In this document: positions 37,101-50,500 of the stretch, piece after piece
How the letters are laid out: every line of letters begins with the position of its first letter
Position numbering within the stretch: position 1 is the stretch's first letter
Assembly (NCBI RefSeq): GCF_036669915.1
Contig: NC_089325.1
Span: 7,155,359-7,219,358, forward strand
Direction: 5' to 3'
Length of the DNA stretch: 64,000 nucleotides
Source of the DNA: Pocillopora verrucosa
Lineage: Eukaryota > Cnidaria > Anthozoa > Scleractinia > Pocilloporidae
The notes under the pieces: model-generated
The model's database searches: none
What the model was told of the DNA's origin: nothing
Seen by the model: only the letters and a program-made list of their open reading frames with translations
Program-made: the position numbers and the translations under genes

Positions 37101-38474
37101 GCCGCCCAATGCCACAGACCCAGTCCCTCCAGCTGGGCAGCAAACTCACAGTGTAACATGGCCGCGTGTCGCTCGGAAAGGTGCGTGTAGTGGAGCGATA
37201 AAAGAACCTGGTACAGATGCCAACTAAAAAGAAATCATTTTCCATTACTTTTTGATGGTAGAGTAAGAAATGAGCAAAGGTTTACTACCAACTTTGGGCT
37301 CCGGTCTAACGATAACACATTCTCCTCTAACATCATGTTGAAATAGCATGTTTGACAGTTCAGCTGCCTTTCTAAAAAATATTTAACGAAGGAAACAATG
37401 ATGGTATTGATAATGATGATGATGATAATAATGATACTAACAAAAGTAAAACTATTTACCTCAGTCTAAAATCTAGTTGCAGAGCAGTGGATGTTGATGG
37501 TGATAGTAGTCTCTCTAGTCTGTGCGATCTTTTGCAGTAGAGCTTTAACAAGTGATAACAGGTATCTCTTGTTATAAACTTGTTTTCATCCTCATCTTCT
37601 TCGTCTTCTTCGACATAAGGCGGATGAGGAGAAGCACCATATCTGCCGTGACTCGAACTTCCCTGAGAGCGTGCGAGGAAATGTTAGTGTGAGGCAACAT
37701 TTCAAATGGTAAAGGGGTAAGGAATTCCAATAACCAAGGAGAAGGTTCAAACATTTTCTTTTTTTTCCACAAGTAATTCACAGCTTTGTTAATAAAAAAT
37801 TTTGTTTAAAAAAAATATCCACAGCAGATACCAACCTTAAATGAGGACTCGTACGCTTGCAACGCATCAGCTATTGAACACGTTGGTGAACAGAAGTACC
37901 TTGCGATGAAACAGGAAAATAAATTGTTAAATATTAGTTTTAAAAAGGAGTTTTATAAGCAAGCAGTCTCGCTTACCACAGGTGTACCGCCAGAACTCTC
38001 TTCCAATCCAGTCTCTCACAGACGTTGACCTCTTGACGCATCAGACTTTGAACTTGACTGGCTGGGTCACGAGATATCTCCCATACCATGACACCAGCAA
38101 GCAGAGCGTAGATTTTAATTCTTTCTCTGTTGATAAATACATCCGCCTGGTGAAAGAATGGACAAAATCCTGTTAAGATAGATTCCACTGGCGTGTTCTT
38201 TCACGCACTTGCTTAAAGCGTCAACATATGGGACAATCAATCTAAGCTTTCCCGATAACCCGAAGTTTTTCTTCTTTCCTTAAGCGAAATTTCAACTAGG
38301 TTGCCGAGAGGAGCTCTTCGCAATGTATCATGTTGTGTCCGAGTACCCGGGCTGCATTCTTCACATGAGGAATGTTCCCCGCCTAGACCCCAACTTTTTC
38401 TAGGGAATTGAACGGGCTACCTTTCGAAAAGAATCGATATACAAGAAGCACACTCTCCTTCCTTTAATATTGTT

Positions 38475-38510
<36 letters not shown>

Positions 38511-41500
38511 TGTTTTTTTTTTATCGACTGATTCCCACGCACCTTCATTTCCTGCCAATCCGCCAGTTGTTTATACAGCAAGTTTCTGGTGAATGTGTTT
38601 CCTGTGACTTGTGACAACAACAGTGAAAGTCGATAATCACCATGAAGCTGCGCCTCACGACAGGCCCGGCTGATCTGTTTTCCGGTCAAATAGCTGAAGA
38701 TGGATTTCAAATGATCACTTTCCTGAAAGGGATAAAGACGATATGAGGGAGGTTTAGACAAAGAAGGGCAGGGCCACTGCTGAAGTCTAGCACGGTAAGA
38801 AAGCTTTACACATTCAGAATACCTGGAAATTCGCGTTATCCACCTCCTGGGAAATTTTCGTTTTGGCAGCCTCAGCCAACCAGTTTGACAGAGCCTGTTT
38901 CCTAGCCACACGGTTCTGATATGTTTCTCTGTCTTCTTCAGCCCCAATATCGCCTAAGAATATAACCAAATTGCAAATTACTTGAAGTAGGCCAGACTTT
39001 TGAACAAACGTTAGAAAAAAGAACGTGAGGTAATCGCAAATAAAAACTTACTGTCATCATCATCGTCGTCGTCGTCTTCCGTAAGTTTGCCCCAAAGCGC
39101 AACAACCAGGTCCCAAACTAAACAAATCTGTTCAGCTCCATCTCTTAGGGGCCCTGGGTCTAAAATTAGCACAATTAATAGCATAAGTAATAGTTGAGCT
39201 TTAAGGTAGATAGAGAGTTTTTTAACCAAATTTAAATGAACGGCAAACGGCAATAACTGAACTTTGCTGGCCATCTTCAATTCTACTGTGTGAACGATGA
39301 TGTGAAAATATTTGCATTTATTTCGAATAGAAGAAATAACTAATTTTTCTTTCCTGTTAGATATTTTCAAGGACTAAAAAAAGCTGAGCGAAAATAAAGA
39401 TAAACTCTGCCGTTCGCGTTTGCAATACACGTTGCTCTAAAGCTATATAATACTGCTACAGTCGGAGGAGTTTGATTTCAGAGTTTTCATGGGATGTAAA
39501 CACGGGAACATTGATAGCGGTAAACGCTCTATCTCAATTGAAAATATATTCTTCGCAAGTGAGCTGCAATTTAGGCGATTGCAGAAAAATGAGCTCGAAA
39601 AAAGTTCAGGCTGCGGCAAGGTTCGACCTCAGGCCTCCCCACGCCATACCGCAGGATTCGACCCCAGTCCCCCCTGATACTAGTTACGCCGCAACTATCA
39701 ACTGAGTTACGAAGCCACACGTTGAGAGTGCGGCAAATTTTAGTGGAATCTTCACTCTAAATAGAGGTTATCTACCTATTAAGCCCTTGCGCCACATTGC
39801 AGACTGCGAAACAGATCGTATCTCAGCGTTAATCATACAAACACCCGCAAATCTTTCAAAGACCCGTTATTCGTTACCTGTAGCTTCCTTGTTCCTTCGG
39901 GCGACTTCTGCGTGATGGTGCAAAGCTTTGACGCCAGAAGAAGGTTGAAAGAACGGACAGTGCTCTTCACTGGACACCACAGTGTGTTGTAACTGTGCTT
40001 CAAGTACAGTTTCATGCTGTTGCCTTACATGCTCCTGTAGTGTAAATCAGTTGTTACTGGGGTATTTCAATCCATCGATAAAGGTCAATCGCTCTGACGA
40101 AGAACTAACGCTCGAAATGACAGCTTTTAAACCCTTTACGGTGGCCAATTTACCTTGTCAACTCAGTTGATAACAATAAACTACCCTATTATACTCTGCC
40201 CTTGAGTCTAATGTCAAATTCTAATAAGTTGTCTCATATCAACCACTGTGACCCACAACAGTCTTTTTCATCACTACCCTCACACGGCACTGGTTCAAAC
40301 CATTCACTGCTCTTATTTATAATAACACAGCTTTAAAATACTCCGTCAACGAGCCTCCAGTGAAAGAGAATGTAAACGAACACAATTAATGATGTACCTA
40401 CCAACACAACACCACTTGGGCCACGACTGTCATGTAAAGCTACGTTCAGTTTCTCTATTGTCACTCCAAAAGGCGCCGATCCTTCACTGCTGCTGGGTCT
40501 CGGCTTCATGGACAAAAAATCTACCGGGGTGGGGGGGGCTGGTTTTCCCTCTTGTTTCCCCAAGGGAGTACCACTATGAACCAAGACAAATCCAGGCCCC
40601 CAGCCAACACGAAAGGAGCGGCCCATCATCAACCCTGCATCGGCAATAAGGTTCTCTTTACCGTTGACAAGGGAGTCCTTTTTAGGGACAAGACCGAACT
40701 GATTCCGAGCGCCAACGACTTTAATTCCAATGTCCATCGCTGTGCCGATGGCACTTGGAAGCTGAATTGGTGAGGGAGGGGCTACTGGGGTTACATCGTG
40801 CACCAAGGGATACCGAAGAGGATAGACCCCTACAGAAAAAATGAACATTAACAAATTAAGAATTCTAACCTATTTATATACTGTGAAATACATCGTATAT
40901 AAAGTAGCAAAAGTTAAGTTAACCTCTGGTGAAAGTGTTAAGCTGTCCGTTTTACTTTGGTTCCGGTTTTGGTTTTACAGCACTCATCCAAAATCATCTT
41001 TACCCTTCTGATCGCTCGAAATGTGCAATGGGAAATCAAATTACAGCTCCATTTACATCTGATTCGCAAAATCTTAGTTTTTGAGCGAAATGGAAATTCC
41101 TTTTAGCGCTTCTACAACCCAGCAATCAAGATGGAAATTCTCTTTACTGACTACCACAAAAACTTCTGAGCCTAAGTGAGAGAATGCAATTTGATAACAC
41201 ATTTTAGATTACCTATCTGGGGGCTGCCAAACAGTGACTGGGACATTTGTCGGGACTCATCAACAGAGCGCTGTACTTTAGGGGACAGCAAAGGACCTAA
41301 TGGCATGGATGGTGGATACACAGAACTCTTCAAATGGCCAGCTTTTGATAAAGATGAACTGAAAAGAGACTTGTCTACAGTGGGACTATCTTTAGCGAAG
41401 GGTGCTGCGAGTTGAGACGGATCGGCAAAGAATGATGCTTTCATGACTTGGATCCTCTGTGCATTCATTCCAAGGGCTGATGCCAACTGATGGCTAGCAG

Positions 41501-44500
41501 GGGAGCTGTCAACCTCTTCTTCACCATCACTACCATCTCCAATTTGATCTTCGAGCATTTCCTCTGGAAAAAAACGTTTATCCTCAAACAGGTGAAACTG
41601 CAATTTCCTAAGAAATTGATTCTGTAAAGGGGCTCAGATTTCCCCTTGGATTTCCACAGATTTAAATTTGAATTTGAACACGAGCCACCTTAATTTTGTA
41701 AGCGTGACAGTTGCGTCTTTGTGACAGTAGCTTGTTCGAGACAGTAGCTTGTTCGTGACAATTTCGTGTTCGTGAAAACTACTCGCTAACATATGCGCGT
41801 TAGTGACAGTTGCGTGTTTTTTTTTAAAGTTGCGCGTTTGAAACAAATGCATATTCGTGATAGTTTTAAGCAACATACCAGGAAAAGTTTGTTGATCGAT
41901 GTCCGCCATGACACTATCCTGGTCTAGGGAAGAGAGAGATATTCGTGATAGTTTTAAGCAACATACCAGGAAAAGTTTGTTGATCGATGTCCGCCATGAC
42001 ACTATCCTGGTCTAGGGAAGAGAGAGCTGCTTGCTGTTTTTTCTTCTCATAAACTTCTAACTGTTGTTTCTTTTCTTGCAGACGTCTAAAGATTTCCTCT
42101 TTTTCCTTTTCAATAGAGACCTCGAGATCCTTACAGAGATAACAAATCATACTAAACTTCTGCACGGTTATGGAAAATAATTAAGTGAAGACTTAAGTCT
42201 GCACCCAAGACAGACTTACAAAGCTGTCCAAGGTTAGCTTAGCAACTGCACTATGAAGGGACTAGAAGTGTTGTATCCTCTTGTGCCCGCGGCATTACAC
42301 CTGCCCTTATCCCTGTTTCTTTTCTACAAAAGTTTACCGGTATTCATTTATACTCCTGGGCAGACAAAGGCATTGTGGGCGTATTGTGTTGCCCATGTGG
42401 TCAACACACTGACTGGGCCAGGTCTAGAACCCCAAACGTTAGATCAAGGGGACGATGCTCTACAAATTATTGCCCTCGTGATTTCCCACAATGAAGATGC
42501 AATAACAATACAGTTCTAGAACTCTACCTGTGAGTATGATTTTAATGGAGGCCTCTTCAGTTTCTTTTGGGCTTGTTCATCATCGAAAAATTCGTCGTCC
42601 ATTCTATATCGCGTGAAATGATCCACCTTTTAAAAGAAAAACAGTTTGGGAAAAATAAAAGTAATAAGAGGTATGTCTGAGCAATTTCCATTGAGATTGC
42701 ATTGGTTTTGCTTTACTTCGCTCTGTGATTGCTCCATAAAACTCGCGTCGCTCTCTCTACCAATCAGATGCTACACTAAAACAAGTCGCAACTTGGTCAC
42801 CTGCGTTTTCCCGCGCTTAACTTTGAGATCTCATTGGCTCTTCGTGAGAATTTCCTTCCTATGATTGGCTGTTGCGATTGCTTCAGTTTTGGTTTTGCGT
42901 ACTAAATCAAAAAGTGCTCTAACCTGGAAATTTTGCTCTGCAAACTCAGCAACTGTGCACTTCTGAAAAAAACCTTACCGTGAACACCCAGTATCCAGTG
43001 TGAAGGTTGAAATCAAGAAAAGTTGCTCCAAGTTTTTCGGTAGCAGTTTCCACTCGCTTTTGCCAGCCGAGAAGGTTGAGTCTTTCAGGACTCTGTGGAG
43101 ATACAACATAAAAAGTATTTTTTAACTGAACAGCAGTCTAGAAAACTTTGAAAAGTGTATTGAAACTCAAGAGCTGGATTTGTTTCTGCACGAGGTAATT
43201 TAAAAGCGTACAATTAACCATCAAAATTATAATTTATCTTTTTCTTAGTCCTTATCAACTCACTTTTATTAGCTCACGAGTAGTCTTGTCACTTGGCCAG
43301 ACATTCTCCAGAGTGATTTCTGCTTTCTTGTTCAGTTCTTCGCCCACAGGAGGTTTATTGAGGTACGTGTCAGGATAAACTTCTATTTCACGGCGCCTGA
43401 AGAACACTATTTCGGAAAATCAAAGCAAAACAAATACAAATCGAGACAAGACCTCTCTTTACATCATAACCACATCATCAAAGAAACAAGGGCTGAGACT
43501 TCAGAAAAAATATCAGATTAAGGGATATCATCTTGTTGTGATCCGCAATCCTTTCAAAAAAGATACATGAAAAAAAACCCAAACGGCAGCAAGAAGGGGA
43601 ATTACTTATCAAATCCATTGGAGTTACAAGTTAACAGGTTCAAGGCACTTCCTATCAAGATAACAAAAACTGATTGTTAGAAATATTACTACACCAAGCA
43701 AACTTGACTTCCTATCAACACACACCAATTTCATCCAGGTTGAGTCCGGCGACATTGGTTCTGCCGTAAAATTTGACTTTTCCATAACCTTCGCGGCCAA
43801 CCACAAAGTCATTCACAAATATATCTCCGTTACTGTCCATCTGCTGGTTAAGTTCTTGCACTGGAGGAACGGTGTAATACTCAAGCCTGATAAAAGAATA
43901 GAAAATCAATCATACATGTATCAACTGAGTATCCAAGGTAATCCGGGATTACATCGGTTTCGCTTTACTTCGCTCTGTGATTGGTCCAGAGAACTTGCGT
44001 CACTTTCTCTACCAATAAGACGCAAAACTAAAGCCAATCACAACTTAGTCGTCCGCGTTTTCCCGCGCTTACGGCAGTTTGGTTGTTGTCGTTTTCCCGC
44101 GCTTACGGCAGTTTGGTTGTTCTCGTTGGTCCTTAAAGGTATTTCCCTTTCTTCTAAATGGCCTTTATGATTATTTTAGATTTTGTTTGACGACATTCAA
44201 TCTGAAAGCGCTCTAAAGATCTGCACCCTACATTAAAATCTAAATGAGAAGACCCCTTCTCCAATAAACATTTCATTCCGTGTTTTGCCTTTCATTTGGC
44301 TCAAGCATTTCCAACATTGCTGACTGTATAATCTATGCAGTATTTCCACTTTTTCCATCAACACTTTTGGGTGCATAACTTTAAGCAACTCTTCAAAAAT
44401 AGTTTTCAATATGTGTATTCTAAGCACTTTTGAGAGCCAACATGTCTTTCCACTAAATTTCATAAACACTATTGAACCTGGGGCTAATCGAGATTGAGAC

Positions 44501-47500
44501 AAATCAAAAGGCAGAGCACAGCACCTGTGCATAATAACAAATACTAACAAAGGATCTCACCTTTTCAAGACAACACCAACATTGTCTCTAGATGTAGTGT
44601 CTGACGAACTGTCCTCACCAATCACAGAACCTTTGACACTTCCGTCTTCTTCGTCTCTTCTTGGTAGGCGGCGTACATTCAATTCTGAGATGGTGGTATC
44701 AACAGAATCTGGCACACGAGAGAACCGCACTCCCATTGGACTGACACCAGCGCTGGTACTCACCCTGTCATCAGAAGACCTCTCTCCACTCTGCAGCCCA
44801 GCAGGGGTCGCAGACAACCTCATAGGTGACATATCTTGTGACGGGGGTGGAGAGGGAGGTAAGGGTGATCTGGTTACTGGCAAACTGTCGTCTCCCTCCA
44901 AAGTGCTGAGTTTGACCCTGGTAGTGTCAACCACAGATAGGGGTGAATCCTGAAGAATGATATAAGATAGTTTTAGAACACAGTTGAATGTAAAAAACCA
45001 ATAAGAGGGCTGTTGAAGCTATAACACCATACGTCGTCATTGTGAAAAGTCTTGGCAACAGATAAGTCCGTGTGTGCTTCATCTTAACCACGTAGCTGCC
45101 AGCCATTACATCCTACAATCAGTCAAGGCACAAATTCAAACTACTGTAGTTTCAATTTGTGCAACTCGTTACAGTTCTTTCATAATATTTCTAGATCACG
45201 AAAAATTAACTGTCACTTCCAAACGTCATAACAGCTTATCCTGCCAAATAAGCTACAGTAGTCTCTAGGTGTGATAGATGTGTGAACGTGTAGGCTCAGA
45301 TCTTTCCTGTAAAAAGAGGTTCACTTTTATTCTCTTCTCAAAGCGAACATTTCTGCATGGCCATCTTCCTTTCAGCATAATGCAATAGTTGGTACATCAC
45401 TGCAGTAATTCCCTAGTATTGCACTACGCATCCTTAATGCACTTAGTTTTTATGCATTAGTATCATGCACAATAACAAAATGGTGGTCTTCATTACGACC
45501 CTTTGTTGTTCTTGGTCTATATCAACGATCTTCCCGAGTGCCTGGAACATTGTGAGGTTGCACTCTACGCTGATGACACCGTGATCTACTTCAGCAGCTC
45601 GTGCGTTACCGAGATCGAAATTTTTATCAACAGGGACCTATCTAAGCTTTCTTCGTGGTTTAGTACAAATCGTCTGACTTTGAATATTTCTAAATCTAAA
45701 TTCATTTTAATTGGTAGTCCAAATAAGCTTAGCACCTGTAATGACGTCAATGTAGTTATTGATGACTCGCCGCTCGAATGCACTGATACTTTTAAATACC
45801 TCAGCGTAACCATAAACAAGACGATGACTTGGGGTGACCATGTTGAAGCCATATCAACTAAAATCAATCAAAGACTTGGCTTGCTGAAACGAATAAGTTA
45901 TTTACTGCCACTTGAAACGCGGATTACTCTGTACAACAGCCTAGTGCGCCCGCTGTTCGATTATGGCGATACTATCTGGGGTGATAAGAGCAATGCTACT
46001 CTTATGAATGAATTGCAGCTACTGCAAAACAAGGCTGCCAAGATTATTCTCAGTTTACCTAGTTTTTACTCTTCTACAGAGGCATTAGAAGAACTTTGTT
46101 GGCCTTTTTAAACTTAGGTTATTTCACCGCTGTGTCTTCGTTTATAAATATGTAAATGGCATTATAGATTTTAAGTTTGATACAAGCTAATCAGTGACAT
46201 CAATTCTTATAATACTCGTGGCAAATCCAATTTTTACTTACCGCGAGTTAGGCGCAATTATGGAAAACAGCGCCTTTTATATCAAGGACTGGGAGAATGG
46301 AACAATCTTGACAAGTCAATACGTGACATGAGGTCACTTTTAATTTTTAAGCAAGCCTTGAAGACCGCAATTTTTTAACTCATTTTATAATGTAATTTTA
46401 TTGAACATTTTAATATTGTATTTTTAACTATTTTTAACCTTTCAAATTTAACATTTTTCTTCTTTTTTTTTTGGCAGGGCCTCACTGAATAAGACCTTTG
46501 GTGATGTGAGCTCCCTGGATAAATAACATTATTAATATTATTATTATTATTATATTATTACCTGAAGCTCACAAGTAATGTAAATGACAGTTTTCGGGTA
46601 AACAAGCACAGTTATACCCCTTGTTTTTAAATCGTTACTTTGGTAAGAGCTGTGTATTTATCAACAAGAAATGAGTCCAGCAAAAGTCTATCAATGAAAA
46701 GTTTTGAGGCAATTCAATGATCTATGACAGAGGAGTCATACCAAGTCTAACAGCCCATGCTAGAAGTAAGTCTTTTTGGAGTCATTAACATAAATATTAA
46801 TTTAAAAAAATAGGATGGATACAGACTCAGCCTAGTCTCAAAGGCAATTCAAACAACAAAAACCTTGTTACATGCATTTTACGAGTTGGGTTTGCACAAG
46901 AATACTTGAATGACTGAAATAAGAATGAATCAAACATATACCTCAGTGCCATACCAAGTAAACGAGTGCAATGATCTCCCCCTTTTAAGCAAATTATTTT
47001 ATCCTTAGCAGCAGGGTACAAAGTTTTGTTGGAATTCCAAGAGAATATCTGGCCACCTGGACAATAATCTTTTATTAAATAAGCTAACCCTTTAACTCCC
47101 AAAATCTGATTGTTAATTCTCCCCTCCAACTTTTACACAATTCCTTGTAAATAAGCAAGGAGAATTTGATGTTAGATCAGGATGACAACTTCTACCTGAT
47201 ACATTTGGGTATTCTCATTTGCTATTTGCTGAATAATGTCTGGACATTATAGGGAGAAGTTTCATATTAATCCCTTCGGGGAGTTTAAGGTTAAAATTAA
47301 TTACAAGAAATTAGTTGCATAGTTGCATAGTTGCATTAGTTGCATAGTTACTTCAATATTTCATATGTTCTATTTTGTTCTAATAAACATAACCTGCAAA
47401 ATGGAAAAAAAGAGTAAAACTTGTTTTAATTACTATCACCTGAATTCAAATTGCAAACAAAACACACCACATGCATATTTCAAATACACCTGTATTTAGG

Positions 47501-50500
47501 AGACTCGAAGATTGTGTGATGCTTATCACTCTCCACTTACTTCTTTGCTTGACTTGGTTTTTAAAACAAGCTTTTTGATGTTCTTTCTGGGTACAAATGT
47601 GTCAGGACTAAGACCAGAGTCCTCCTCCAGGCCCTCAAACAGTTTGGACTACAAATGAAACAAAAAAACGTTTACAACAAAAAACAAAACTAAAAAATGT
47701 TAAATCAGAAAAACCAGGCAAAACAATTCAAACTAAGTGATCATACACCATATAACTGACCTTGTTCATAGTATGATTGTTTATTGGCTTGGGTTTTATT
47801 CTTGCCGCTGGTCGAGGGGAAACCTGAAAGAGAACAAATTATTTTATATTTCCATTTTTCTATATAATTAGAAATCTTCATTTGTGTCTTTATCTCAGTG
47901 AATGGTTCTGCCTTCCTCCAATAATAACAAAAAGTGCTACTTGTGGAATAAGGTCCACAGCTGTCTGTTGTAAATCTGTATGATTACATGCATGCATTAT
48001 GCACACATTCAACTTGACTTGAAGTACATTCAGAGTCTGCACTGAGGTTTGTTGGACAAAACAGAAATGCGACCCAATGTCTTTTTAGTCAATACAGCTT
48101 TTTTTTAGAGAAAATAATGCTACAATTGTATAATACAACATTTCTTAATTTTTTTTTAAGTCGTGAGACATCATTGAAATAGTTGCTCAGGAACACAGTC
48201 CAACTGCAGATAACATGTAATTGTAACTGCCACTTTTAGTCCGACATTTTATTATATCTGAAAGTTCTATGCAGCTTGGTATGTTATATCCTCTGGAACA
48301 AATAGTAATTTAATACTGTACCTTGTAGTGTGAAGGTGTGGTAACCACCTTTTGTAATGAGGATGTAGTAGCAGTGGAGGCCCTTTCTGGTTTGGATTTC
48401 TCCTAAATGAATGTAAAATGTATTATCATAATAACAAAGAACAGCAGAGCTAGGGGGGAGGGGTGGAGGAATTGTTGCATCCTCCCTCTTCTACATGCAA
48501 AAATTAAATCAGCATTCTCGGGAACCCTGCCTCCAGATATCCACACAATCCATTATGAGTTTACCTTGGTTTTCACCTTCTCTACCACCGACCCATCTCC
48601 AAATCAAAATTTCATATTGCTATTTCTTAGTTTATTTGGTTAAATATAAGAGATTGCTTGACTAAAACATAGTTTGAAGAAGAAGGAGAGCCTTTCCATG
48701 ACCAAATTTTAAAAAGAACTAGAAAATTATCTAAAATTTTGAATCTCTCCATCAAGGGCAAAACCCTTGAATATGACTTGTTTCCCACATGGTAAGGTAA
48801 AAGAAAAAAATGCAGGACAGTTCAATGTGGAAAATTTATTTAATCCTCTGTATATTTACCAACAGTGAATTTCGGAATAATGGTGAGTCACCAAATGGTG
48901 AGTTTGACAGGATCAAAAGTTGTTGCTCCAGAACCTTTTGCTGTTGTTGTTGCTGCAAAGTGGTCAATGCTGTATTTTGGTTGCTAGAACGTGGAAAACA
49001 ATCAAATGATAACCAAACATGCATATACACCAATAGCTGCTTTATATGAATTAAATTACTAAAAGAAGGACAAGTTTTTCCTAAAATTCTGATAACAAAT
49101 GCAATGTAGATACTTAAATTTGAATAGGGTATTCTTTCATTAGTTAAAAAACAAAAACAGACACCAATACAGGCTCCTGAGAGGATGACAACTCCTAAGA
49201 GGTAGACAGTACAGTTTACATGGTTGCATCTGAAACTGACAACTGAAGCAACCGAAAAGCCTTGCAGAGTTGCTAGCAAAACCTGCCGCTTGGTAGTTCT
49301 TATTTTGTTATCGTTGAAATTTCTGTTCAGTTGATAAAAAATGTATACAAGACAGAGAAAAATTGAAATAGGCTGGTGTTCAAAATTTTAAACCAAGGAA
49401 AAAATTGAACCACCAAGGGTTATATAGACTACAACTTCACAGTGCAAGTGGTCAGTTTTTCATGTATGTTACTTCTGCATGTACATGTACATGTACATTG
49501 AATATCAAGCAACAAGACAAATCTCACAGCACACTACAAATATTTCAGACTGCATTACAATAATTGTTAGAAAAGAAGTTTCTTACCCTCCTAAAGCATT
49601 TCCTCCAAACAAACTTGTTTGTTGAGCGCCTAGGGTGCCAAAAGTACCTGAAATAAAGTGAAGAATGCAACTGAAAAAAAAAAAGCGAGTTCCACTGTGT
49701 ACCAGGGTGTGAAATTAACTTTTTTTTCTGATGGCCACTTGGCTCCTAAATTCTTCAAAGTGGTAGCCAATTCAAAAAAAGTTGGTCGCCATTTTCAAAG
49801 ACAAACAAAATCTTTCTTTACGTTGTCAGCGTTTTAGATAGACCTTCCAAAATTAAGTTAGGGAAAAGATCTTTAACGTGCTACAAAGTGGACACTAGGA
49901 TGGATGATATACAACGTTCAGGCTCATCTAAATCCAAGATGGCGTCTAGTTATCGATCGAGATGCCTGTGCTATGTTTTGGAAACAAACTTAACGCAGAA
50001 GTTTGCGCAGATTTATCTTTGCAAATCTTTTTAATTCACTATATCTCTTGGCAAGGTTACGATGAAACGTTCTAGTCGCCAATTTGGCAACTAACTTTCA
50101 GGATTTGGTCACCAAAGTGAAAAATTTAGTCGCATTGGCGCCTGTATTAGGCGCAATTTCACGCCCTGTGTACTCTTCAGTATACATTTTACACTCTCTG
50201 CAGTAAGCAAGCTTGCATTTCTTATAATCAACAGACCACATTGCTGATGGGTTTACCATCATAACAATCAAGCAAGAAAGAAAAACAATGAAAACAATGG
50301 GTTTCTCCTCAATCCAACACTCTACTGCTTACATAAATATAATGACAAAAATGATCCAGGTTTTAGTTGTTTTAAGATGCAAATGACCAATCAGAGCATG
50401 TTCAATATCCCTGTCTACTGCTTTCATAAATATAATGACAAAAATGATCCAGATTTCAGTTGTTTCAAGACGTAATTTACCAATCAGAGCATGTTTGATA

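Noticed and set aside
38417..38947. 176-codon minus frame with an Asn run
   Set aside because: Joins two NUP98 exons through an intron containing a TTG microsatellite; much of it is in the wrong frame for NUP96.
41914..42165. Read-through of the NUP98 exon into the duplicated unit
   Set aside because: The 88-bp period changes the frame and soon stops, so the proximal donor is the sensible exon end.
44582..44953. 123-codon plus-strand frame
   Set aside because: Antisense of the NUP98 Ser/Pro-rich linker exon, which has correct donor and acceptor and joins in frame.
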